Below, in pieces: positions 8,341 through 15,669 of a stretch of DNA of 36,402 bases (position 1 is the stretch's first letter; each line of letters starts with the position of its first letter). Below the pieces are notes generated by a model that searched no databases, was not told where the DNA came from, and worked only from the letters and a program-made list of their open reading frames with translations. The stretch is taken from positions 3,062,501 to 3,098,902 of the forward strand of contig CP070648.1 in NCBI GenBank assembly GCA_020354555.1, in the 5' to 3' direction. A program made the position numbers and the translations under genes. The DNA comes from Armatimonadota bacterium (lineage in GTDB: Bacteria > Armatimonadota > Hebobacteria > GCA-020354555 > CP070648).

Positions 8341-9836
8341 GCAGCGCCCGTATCCTGGTGGTGGATGACGAACAAGGCATCCGCGAAGGCTGCCGCCGCG
8401 TCCTGACGGCCGAGGGCCACGAGGTGGACACGGCGGACGACGGCGCGGCGGGGCTCGAGGCGTTCCGGGCGGACCACTACGACCTGGTGCTGGTGGACCT
8501 GCGGATGCCCGGGCTGTCGGGCATGGAACTGCTCGGCGCACTGCGCGAGCACGATGCGGACGCCGTCGCCGTCATCATTACCGCCTATGCCAGTTTGGAC
8601 ACGGCGGTCGAGGCAACCAAGCGCGGCGCCTACGATTACCTGGCCAAGCCGTTCACCCCGGACGAGCTGATGGCGATCGTCACGCGCGGCCTGGCGCACT
8701 GTCGCCTGCTGACCGAAGCGCGCAGGCTGCGCGAGCAGCGCGAGCGCGACTTGTTGGCGCTGGCGAGCGAGCAGTCGCGCCTGCGCACCATCATAGACTG
8801 CATGGCCGACGGGCTGCTGGTCATGAACCGTGATCATCAGCTCGTCCTGTACAACCCGGCGGCCCTGCGACTTCTGCGCCGGGACGAGCTGACCCTCGGC
8901 GACCTCGCCTCGAGATGCCTCGACTGCCCGGAACTCGTGGACACGATCGAGACCACCCTGAAGACGCAAGCGCCGACCAGGACGCAGCGCGAGTTCACGA
9001 TCGGGGCGGGGCAGGATGAAACCGTGGTGCGCGTCACCGCGGTGCCGGTGGTTGACGAGAAAGGCGAAGGCCTCGGCGTTATCGCGGTGCTGCGCGACGT
9101 GACGGCGCAGAAGGAAGTCGAGCGCGTGAAAGCGAGCTTCGTCAACATGGTGTCGCACGAGCTGCGGGCGCCGCTGTCCGCCGCGCGCGGCTATCTCGAC
9201 GTGATCCTGGACGGATTCGTCGGCGACAACCCTGAGAAAGAGCGGAGGATGCTGACGCGCGTGCGCGCGCGCACCGACGGGTTGCTGTCCCTGGTTGACG
9301 ACTTGCTCACCGTGTCGCGACTCGACCAGCCGAACCTGCCGCGCACCGTCGAGCCGGTCGCGGTGGCGGAGCTTCTCTCGGACACGGTGGAACTGTTCGC
9401 GGCGGAGGCAGAGGCGCACCAGGTCCGCATTCAATACGCCGTGCCCGCAACGCAGCTGTCGGTGATGGCGAATCGCGAAGAGTTGCGGCAGCTGTTCACG
9501 AATCTCATCAGCAATGCGGTCAAGTACAACCGCGCGGGCGGCTCGGTCACCGTTACCGTGGACATGGTCGGCGAGAACGTTCGGGTCGCGGTGAGTGACA
9601 CCGGGCTCGGCATACCGGCGGACGCCATCCCCGACCTCGGGCGCGAGTTCTACCGCGTCAAGACTTCCGAGACGCGCGAGATCGTGGGCACAGGCCTCGG
9701 GCTGTCGGTGGTCAAGCGCATCCTCGCCGCGTATCACGGCCGCCTCGAGATCGCCTCACGGGAAGGCGAGGGCTCAACCTTCACCGTCTTCCTGCCCAAG
9801 CTCGCGACGGCGGGGGAGAAAGCGCCGGCGACCTGA
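8337..9836 (+). CDS. Hybrid sensor kinase, REC-PAS-HisKA-HATPase
   Basis: Cytoplasmic hybrid kinase of 499 residues with an unusual N-terminal receiver. Residues 1-120 form a receiver (VVDDE, Asp54 in LVLVDLRMPGLSG, TAYAS, Lys in YLAKPF). A coiled linker leads to a PAS domain (about 145-265, beginning RTIIDCMADGLLVMN). HisKA follows with the H-box VSHELRAPL (His274), then HATPase with NLISNAVKYN, DTGLGIP and GTGLGLSVVKRI. No membrane segment is seen. The GTG at 8337 overlaps the previous stop (GTGA) and is preceded by GAGGAGGG, so I prefer it to the longer open frame from 8232. It lacks a DNA-binding domain. Together with the two upstream genes it suggests a phosphorelay that starts from the hydrogenase-like sensor; the direction of phosphate flow is inferred from order and domains only. 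Confidence 0.92.
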   Translation: MSSARILVVDDEQGIREGCRRVLTAEGHEVDTADDGAAGLEAFRADHYDLVLVDLRMPGLSGMELLGALREHDADAVAVIITAYASLDTAVEATKRGAYDYLAKPFTPDELMAIVTRGLAHCRLLTEARRLREQRERDLLALASEQSRLRTIIDCMADGLLVMNRDHQLVLYNPAALRLLRRDELTLGDLASRCLDCPELVDTIETTLKTQAPTRTQREFTIGAGQDETVVRVTAVPVVDEKGEGLGVIAVLRDVTAQKEVERVKASFVNMVSHELRAPLSAARGYLDVILDGFVGDNPEKERRMLTRVRARTDGLLSLVDDLLTVSRLDQPNLPRTVEPVAVAELLSDTVELFAAEAEAHQVRIQYAVPATQLSVMANREELRQLFTNLISNAVKYNRAGGSVTVTVDMVGENVRVAVSDTGLGIPADAIPDLGREFYRVKTSETREIVGTGLGLSVVKRILAAYHGRLEIASREGEGSTFTVFLPKLATAGEKAPAT

Positions 9837-10009
9837 GCCATTCGCCCCGGTCACGCGCCGTTCCGGGCGGCGACGCTCCACTGACTGTATAGCTGCGGCG
9901 TGTGCACGCGATGAGGGCTGGAGCGGCAGGCGCCCGCGCCGATTGCCCGCCGCGGATCTCACGACGCGCGGTGCGGCCGGCGCGAGAAGCGCGGGGGCCG
10001 CGCGGTCCG

Positions 10010-10045
10010 AAAAAGCATGGGCCGATCGAGGTGCTCGATCGGCCC
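10010..10045 (-). terminator. Intrinsic terminator of the LVIVD-repeat gene
   Basis: A perfect 12-bp stem GGGCCGATCGAG/CTCGATCGGCCC with a 3-nt loop occupies 10019-10045. On the minus strand it is followed after 4 nt by five T residues (10014-10010). It lies about 60 nt beyond the stop codon of the LVIVD gene, as expected for a rho-independent terminator. On the + strand no T tract follows, so it is probably not a two-way terminator for the convergent kinase operon. The rest of the gap 9837-10103 shows no gene. Confidence 0.85.
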
Positions 10046-10103
10046 ACCCTGAAGATCGCTCTGTTGCCCGACGACCGGGGTCGAGGCGACGGATGAGCGC
10101 CAG

Positions 10104-13100
10104 CTACTGCGGCTGGAGCCAGAAATTGACGTAGGTCGTCGCGCCGGCCGTGACCGGGATGTCCTTCCTGGTCTGACCAAGGTACCCGGCCTTGCTTGCG
10201 CCGACGACGTAGGTCCCCGCCGGCAAGTCGCTGGCGATCTCGTATACGCCCCACGGCGCCGTGGTTGTGCCCACTGCCCACAAGACGCCCCCGCTGCGCG
10301 CGAGGATCGTCGCACCGACAATCGGCGTGCCCGTGTCGTAGTCTTTGACCTGTCCTTTGAGCTTGCCCGAAACCGGGAGTGAGAAGTTGACGTAGGTGGT
10401 CGCGCTCTCGGTCACGGTGACGCTCGATTTGGACTGCCGCACGTAACCCGGCATGGATGCGATGACCGTGTAGGTGCCTGCCGGCACACTGGTGCCGAAC
10501 TCGTATACGCCGTAGGGCGCGGTCGTGACCGTGGTGGCGACTACCGAACCGTCGAGGTACATGCCGATGGCGGCGCCGACGAGCGGGAGGCTGGTGCTCG
10601 CGTCCTTTACCTGACCCTTGAGCGGGGCGGGGCGGGGCGCAAGGGCGAAGTTGACGTAGGTCGTGGCGCCGGCGGTCACCGGGATGTGGGCTTTGGTCTG
10701 TGTCACGTAACCAGCTTTGGAGGCGACGACGACGTACTCGCCCGCGGGCAGGTTGGTGAGCATGAGGTAAATGCCGCGGCTATCGGTCGTCGTGGCCGCA
10801 CGCAACTCGCCTCCGAGGTACGCGGCGACGGTGGCGTTCGGTATGTTGATCGTGGTGTCCCGCTCGCGCACTTGGCCCATGAGGATGCCGGAGATCGGGA
10901 GGTCGCAGTTGACCTCGACGGTTCCGCCCGCGGGCACGATCACCCCCGCCTGAGTCTGGCCCACGTAGCCCGGCTTGTAGGCCTTCACGGTGTATGCGTC
11001 GGGTAGGAGATCGGTAATCGTGTAGGCGCCGCTCGAGTCGGTCGTCGCCGAGCCGCGCAGTTGGTCGCCGCTGTAGGCCTCCACGGTCACGCCTTCGAGA
11101 TACGTCGCGGTGCCGGCAACGCGCACGCGCCCCGTCACGGCGCCCGGCTGGGCGGGCATTTCGGGGAAGACGAGCAGACCCCAACCGTAGTCGGCGAGGT
11201 AGGCATAGCCGCCGCCGAGGACGACGTCGCTGGCGGTGCCCGGCGTGTCCCAATAGGCAACTTCGCCCGGCGCCTGCGGGTTCCACACGGCGATGATGCG
11301 CAGCCCGCCGTACTGATCCGGCACGTACACGTACCCGCCCTCGTACTCGACGTCGACCGCATAGTGGGGGGTATTGAGGTGGCCGACTTCGACCGGAGCA
11401 GACCGGTCCGAGACGTCTATGATGCGCAGGCCCATCCACGAGTCGGCGACATAGGCGTAGCCCCCGCCGACCGCGACGTCGCGCGCGTAGCCCGGCGTGT
11501 CGCACCAGCCGACCTCGACCGGCGTCCACGGGTCGGAGGCGTCTATGATACGCAGCCCCGACCACTCATCGGTGACATAGACGTCGGTGCCGACGGCCGC
11601 CACGCCCCAGGACCAGCCGATGGTGTCCCAGTAGCCCATGCCGACCGGGTCCCACGGGTTCGATACGTCAACCACGCGTACGCCGGGGAAGTTGTCAACG
11701 ACGTAGGCATACTGCCCGGACACGGCGACGTCCACCGGGTCACCGGGGCTGAGCCACGCGCCAGCGAACACCGGATTCGCCGGGTTCGCAAGGCTCCACA
11801 CCCAGAGGCCGGCAGCATCCGTAGTGTAGAGGTAGTCCCCGGCCACGACCATGCTGTTCACGCCGCTCCATAGGTCGAAGAAGCGGACATGTGTCGGGTT
11901 GGACTTGTCCGACACGTCTACGACGCGGATTCCCGGAGGGCCATCGGCGAGGTATACGTAATCGCCGCTGACGGCGACGGCGCGGGCCCGCCCGGGCCGC
12001 TCGAGGTACGACCGCTCGACCGGGTCTTTCGGCGTCGGCAGCTCGGCGACGCGCAGGCCGCCGAAGTCGTCGGCGATATAGACGTAACCGACGGGCAGGT
12101 CTTCGAAGCCTTCTTGGAGATACATATAGCCGGGCTGGACGGCAACGTCGGTGGCGAATCCCGGGGTCACGACGGCACCGGCCTCGGTTGGATTGGCGGG
12201 GTCGGACACATCAATCAGCCGCATGCCCGCATGGTTGTCGGCCACGCACACATAGCCGCCGAGCAGTGCCACCTTGCGGGCGTAACCCGGCGTATCGCAG
12301 CGAGCCACTTCGAATATGGTGAACGGATCCGAGACGTCGATGACGCCCAGGCCCGCGTGGCCGTCCGCGACGTACACGTACGGTCCCGTGAAGCGGCCCG
12401 AGATCGCCACACCCCAGGCGTAGTCGGCGGTGCCAAGCGTTCCCTCGGCTTGCGGCGCTGCCGGATTGGAGACGTTGACGACTTGGATGCCGCCGTAGCC
12501 GCATGCGAGATAGGCGCGTCCCTGCGCGACCGCTATGTCCACGATGTCGCCGGAGACATAGAAATACCCCGCCCACGCCGGCTCCTCGAGGTCGGTCAGA
12601 TCGATGATGACGAGGCCCGTGTCCGCCGCGACATACGCATACAGCTTCTGGTTTTCCTCCTCGCCGACGGTCTGCACGACGACCTTCCAGGCCCAGCCAC
12701 CTGCCGGCACGGTGTTGACGTGAACGGGGTTGAGGGGATCGGACACGTCGACCACCTCCACGCCCTCGTAGCCGTCGGCGATGAACACCAGGTTTCCCAG
12801 AGCCGTCACGTTCTGGGCATATCCAGAGGTGTCGTAGATGCTCAGCGGCACCGGGTTCAACGGGTTGGCAATGCCGTAGATGCGCATCCCGCTGAGGCCG
12901 TCGGCAACGTATGCGTAATCGCCGATCGCAGCGACTCCCAGTGCCCAATCGGGCGTGTCGGAGTCGGCGACCTCGACGGGCTGCTCCGGGTCGACGACGT
13001 CCACGACGCGGACGCCGGCGTACTCGTCAGCGACATAGGCGTATCCGGAGTCCACCGCCACGGCACTCGGCCATGCGACGGGGGTAGGGGTTGTCCACCA

Positions 13101-13994
13101 CGAGACCTCATACGGCCACGGGGGATCAGACACGTCGAGGACAACCACGCCGCCGGACCCCATGGTGACGTACGCATATCCGTAGGGGGAGAGGGTGATG
13201 CTCTCGATGAACGGCTCCGGCCAGTCTCCCGCTTGCTCGGGCGCGGTGGGATCGGAGACGTCAATGACGTTGAGACTGCACCCGTCAACGCCGACGTACG
13301 CGTACCGTCCTCGAGCGGCGACGGCACGGTGGTACATCGGCTCTTCATCCTCCGGTGTCTGGATGACGATGCCGCCGACGAACTCCGGGCGTGCGGGATC
13401 GGATACGTCCACGATCCGCAGACCTCCGTAGCCGGCCGTCACGTAGGCGTAGTCCCCCCAGATCGCGAGCCTCACGGCGTTAGCATCTTCAAAGGCGCAA
13501 TTGCCGACGCGAACGGGGTTCTCCGGGTCAGTGATGTCTATGATGACAACGCCCTGGCACGCCGCCGCGACATAGGCGTAATCGCCGACGACCTCGACAT
13601 CCGAGGCAGCGCCCGGGCTGGTATCGCCGACTGCGACCTCCACCGGTAAGGTAGGATCGGACACGTCTATCACGCGCAGGCCGGCAGAGCTATCCGCGAC
13701 ATAGGCATAGGCGCCGGACACGTCAAGGGCGACGGCCCAGTTGGGCGTGTCGCAGTAGCCCAACTGCACCGAGCTAAAGGGATCGGTTACATCCAGCACG
13801 GTGAGCGCGCCGGCTGCTGCGACATACGCGTAACCATCCTGCACCACGACATCGTACGGGATGCCGCCCACCAACTGCCCCTCGGGCGGCCACGTGCCGC
13901 CTTCGGCGCCGACCGGCGGCGCGACCGCGCCGGCGATGACCACGAGCAACCCGATGAAGCTGACGACGGGCGCAATCCGGACAGCGCTTTTCAT
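10104..13994 (-). CDS. Large secreted LVIVD-repeat protein with C-terminal carboxypeptidase-regulatory-like domains
   Basis: Exported or cell-surface protein of 1296 residues; cellular role unknown. The start at 13994 follows GGAGGGAGAT and gives a clear signal peptide (MKSAVRIAPVVSFIGLLVVIAGAVA). The body is a tandem array of about 21 LVIVD repeats (COG5276), each of the form YAYVAD..GLRVIDVSDP..PVEVG...TPG.A..VAV. These repeats are known to build beta-propellers, and 21 fits three seven-bladed propellers (inference). The last 345 or so residues hold four carboxypeptidase-regulatory-like Ig folds, each opening with G.V(K/R)D....P..GA.V and closing with AGATTYVNF or similar. No catalytic or metal site is evident. 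There is no sorting motif at the end (it stops after NFWLQPQ). It is monocistronic between a divergent glycosidase gene and its own terminator. Adhesion, substrate binding or matrix function is possible but not shown. Confidence 0.88.
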   Translation of the reverse strand: MKSAVRIAPVVSFIGLLVVIAGAVAPPVGAEGGTWPPEGQLVGGIPYDVVVQDGYAYVAAAGALTVLDVTDPFSSVQLGYCDTPNWAVALDVSGAYAYVADSSAGLRVIDVSDPTLPVEVAVGDTSPGAASDVEVVGDYAYVAAACQGVVIIDITDPENPVRVGNCAFEDANAVRLAIWGDYAYVTAGYGGLRIVDVSDPARPEFVGGIVIQTPEDEEPMYHRAVAARGRYAYVGVDGCSLNVIDVSDPTAPEQAGDWPEPFIESITLSPYGYAYVTMGSGGVVVLDVSDPPWPYEVSWWTTPTPVAWPSAVAVDSGYAYVADEYAGVRVVDVVDPEQPVEVADSDTPDWALGVAAIGDYAYVADGLSGMRIYGIANPLNPVPLSIYDTSGYAQNVTALGNLVFIADGYEGVEVVDVSDPLNPVHVNTVPAGGWAWKVVVQTVGEEENQKLYAYVAADTGLVIIDLTDLEEPAWAGYFYVSGDIVDIAVAQGRAYLACGYGGIQVVNVSNPAAPQAEGTLGTADYAWGVAISGRFTGPYVYVADGHAGLGVIDVSDPFTIFEVARCDTPGYARKVALLGGYVCVADNHAGMRLIDVSDPANPTEAGAVVTPGFATDVAVQPGYMYLQEGFEDLPVGYVYIADDFGGLRVAELPTPKDPVERSYLERPGRARAVAVSGDYVYLADGPPGIRVVDVSDKSNPTHVRFFDLWSGVNSMVVAGDYLYTTDAAGLWVWSLANPANPVFAGAWLSPGDPVDVAVSGQYAYVVDNFPGVRVVDVSNPWDPVGMGYWDTIGWSWGVAAVGTDVYVTDEWSGLRIIDASDPWTPVEVGWCDTPGYARDVAVGGGYAYVADSWMGLRIIDVSDRSAPVEVGHLNTPHYAVDVEYEGGYVYVPDQYGGLRIIAVWNPQAPGEVAYWDTPGTASDVVLGGGYAYLADYGWGLLVFPEMPAQPGAVTGRVRVAGTATYLEGVTVEAYSGDQLRGSATTDSSGAYTITDLLPDAYTVKAYKPGYVGQTQAGVIVPAGGTVEVNCDLPISGILMGQVRERDTTINIPNATVAAYLGGELRAATTTDSRGIYLMLTNLPAGEYVVVASKAGYVTQTKAHIPVTAGATTYVNFALAPRPAPLKGQVKDASTSLPLVGAAIGMYLDGSVVATTVTTAPYGVYEFGTSVPAGTYTVIASMPGYVRQSKSSVTVTESATTYVNFSLPVSGKLKGQVKDYDTGTPIVGATILARSGGVLWAVGTTTAPWGVYEIASDLPAGTYVVGASKAGYLGQTRKDIPVTAGATTYVNFWLQPQ
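10107..11141 (-). repeat. Four tandem carboxypeptidase-regulatory-like modules
   Basis: Four modules of about 80-90 codons encode beta-sandwich domains beginning GRVRVAG, GQVRERD, GQVKDAS and GQVKDYD. Their interiors repeat the pattern TTxxxGxYxxxxxLPAGxYxVxASKxGYxxQT. The last three end with TYVNF and are closer to each other than to the first. The modules form the C-terminal stalk or binding region of the LVIVD protein. Confidence 0.75.
11142..13870 (-). repeat. In-gene tandem array of about 21 LVIVD repeats
   Basis: Repeat units of about 41-45 codons encode the YAYVAD...GLRVIDVSDP pattern. By eye I count 21, with weaker copies where the core reads YAYVADGLSGMRIYGIANP (8th), LVFIADGYEGVEVVDVSDP (9th), YLYTTDAAGLWVWSLANP (16th) and the last, YAYLADYGWGLLVFPE. 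Longer inserts interrupt the array near repeats 4-5, 9-10 and 13-14. The copies are diverged at DNA level, so this is an old protein repeat, not recent slippage. Confidence 0.8.
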
Positions 13995-14641
13995 ATCTCC
14001 CTCCGGGCCGGTGGGTTCGGGACGATCGTCCCCGTCTCGAGGCGGGTATCCAAGAAGCCGAGTGCTCGTCGGGTCAACGAGTGTTCGGCGAGCGCGGATC
14101 GGGATAGGGGAAGTACGCGGGCGTCCTGGAGCGAGCCGGCAGCGGCTCTCCAATGCGCCCCCGGAGTCGCGGAAGTCAGTGTCGCGTGGACGGCCATTGT
14201 CCAACTCCGCATGTGCCGCCGCGCGGGCTGCGAAACGCAGGTACATACGTCACAGGAGTACGCTCGCGTCCGCGGCAACGCCCGCTCCTCGCGGCACGCC
14301 TACGCCACGATCGGCGGGAAAGGTGTAACAACGGCGAGCGCCCGCACGTCGGTCACCACAGCGTGTATTCGACAGCTAACCAGTGGGCGTATTCGTTGCT
14401 TGCGCCGCCAATCCCTTCTCTTTCGCGGCAAGATTCGTGCCATCGCGGCGCCGCCCTTGGGGCCGTTACGTATCGGCGGCGGGGCCGGGCGATGCCCTGG
14501 CGGATGCACGCGCGTGACGCCGTACGGTTTGCAAGGTGTGTCGCGTGCCCGCGGCGAATGCGCCAGCAGGCGCTGCCGGTCCGGGTGTATGGACCGAACA
14601 GCCGCTATCTCGCGCGAGCGACGCCAGAGGATGGCGCGGTC
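13995..14641. other. Intergenic region between divergent LVIVD and GHL10 genes
   Basis: A 647-nt stretch separates two divergently transcribed genes, so both promoters should lie here. I found the SD of the LVIVD gene (GGAGGGAGAT next to 13994) but no convincing -35/-10 pair on either strand. Several frames are open because of the high GC content, including an upstream extension of the GHL10 frame to 14153, but their translations are Arg/Ala-rich and look non-biological. No RNA gene is recognised. Confidence 0.5.
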
Positions 14642-15628
14642 ATGCAGCTAGCCGTGTGGACACAACCGTATGTTGACCTGCGATCGTCCGCCGACATCGC
14701 GCCGCTGCTCGACCGCTTGGCGCAGGGCGGCGTCGGCCTGTTGTTCCCATGCGTGAAGTCGGAGGTGCATTTCACGGGCGGGAAGTCGCTCGCGCACTTC
14801 TCCACTGACCGCATCGAGGAAAGCCCGCTCGGGGACGTTCTGGAGCCGCTGTGCGCCGAAGCCCGCAAGCGCGGGCTGGCCGTTCACCCCTGGTTGTGCG
14901 CGCTTCTGGAGGGCGATTCGACGTTCCTGCGCGAGCATCCCGACGCAGCGTGCTGCGCCTTCGACAACTTGAACGCGGAGGTGCGCACGGGGATGGCATG
15001 CCCGGCCCACGCGGAGACCCGGACGTTCGTCCGCGATATCGTGGGCCGGATCGTCGAGGATTACGACGTCGGCGGCGTGCACCTCGATTTCATCCGCTAC
15101 CCCGGACTTCGCACGTGCGCATGCTCGAAGTGCCGCCGGGATATGGCGCGCGAGATTGGCGCGCGCCCGGAGGACATTCTCACCAGCGGCGCGGCGCGGC
15201 GCTGGTGGCTGGCGCGACGGCGAGACAACATCTCGCGGCTCGTCGAGTCGGCGAGTGAAGCGGCGCACCGCAGCGGTAAAGAAATGTCGGCCGCGGTGTT
15301 CTGCGATTATCCGCGCGCGCTTGACGAAGTCGGCCAGGACTGGGTGGACTGGTGCCGCCGGGGGCTGGTTGACATCATCGTGCCGATGAACTATAGGGAG
15401 CGGCTGACTGATTTCCTCGCGGCGGCCGTCGAGCATCGAGCTCTCATCGGCGACGATGCCAGGATTCTTGAGGGTATAGCGAAGACGACGGAAACGGTAT
15501 CATTGAGTCCGGCGGAGTTGGCGGCGCAGGTTGCAGCCGCGCGGGACCTCGGCTGCGCGGGCGCGTCCATCTTTGCCGCGCGCAGCTTGACCGAAGATGA
15601 CCTGGCGGCGCTACGCGCGCTGCGCTGA
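14642..15628 (+). CDS. Family-10-like glycosyl hydrolase (GHL10 / COG1649 type)
   Basis: Probable glycoside hydrolase-like TIM-barrel protein of 328 residues. The best signature is GGVHLDFIRYPG, typical of the GHL10/DUF187 family, with supporting segments VHPWLCALLEGD, TRTFVRDIVGRIVEDYDV and DIIVPMNYRERL. A cluster CACSKCRRDM just after the barrel signature could bind a metal. The ATG at 14642 starts the conserved barrel directly (MQLAVWTQPYVDL); the SD is poor, and no signal peptide is seen from this start, so the protein may be cytoplasmic or the start may lie upstream. It is followed after 41 nt by a sulfatase-like gene on the same strand. The substrate is unknown; relatives act on glycans, some with amidohydrolase-like roles. 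Confidence 0.8.
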   Translation: MQLAVWTQPYVDLRSSADIAPLLDRLAQGGVGLLFPCVKSEVHFTGGKSLAHFSTDRIEESPLGDVLEPLCAEARKRGLAVHPWLCALLEGDSTFLREHPDAACCAFDNLNAEVRTGMACPAHAETRTFVRDIVGRIVEDYDVGGVHLDFIRYPGLRTCACSKCRRDMAREIGARPEDILTSGAARRWWLARRRDNISRLVESASEAAHRSGKEMSAAVFCDYPRALDEVGQDWVDWCRRGLVDIIVPMNYRERLTDFLAAAVEHRALIGDDARILEGIAKTTETVSLSPAELAAQVAAARDLGCAGASIFAARSLTEDDLAALRALR

Positions 15629-15655
15629 AGCTCGGCCGCCTTGCGCTCTTCGCTC

Positions 15656-15661
15656 GGGAGG
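15656..15661 (+). promoter_or_regulatory. Shine-Dalgarno that decides a non-canonical start
   Basis: GGGAGG lies 8 nt upstream of an ATC codon at 15670. That ATC aligns with the position where sulfatases normally have their initiating Met (Met-Asn-Val-Val-Leu-Ile). No ATG, GTG or TTG occurs in frame between here and the conserved metal-binding Asp. Confidence 0.55.
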
Positions 15662-15669
15662 ATAGGATC

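Noticed and set aside
9888-9894. TATAGC as a -10 element after the kinase operon
   Set aside because: No -35 at proper spacing and no gene follows on that strand.
11889-13649. Open + strand frame of 586 codons antisense to the LVIVD repeats, with a repetitive-looking product
   Set aside because: The periodic pattern (GDIDV, GVYDTQ) merely mirrors the repeats on the other strand; the LVIVD frame has signal peptide, SD and terminator.
11142-13870. Repeats considered as a CRISPR-like or satellite array
   Set aside because: Units are diverged at DNA level, sit in one long coding frame and encode the known LVIVD pattern.
14153-14641. Upstream part of the GHL10 frame as coding
   Set aside because: The translation is Arg/Ala-rich and unlike the family; homology begins at the ATG at 14642. 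A modest extension cannot be excluded because the SD is weak.
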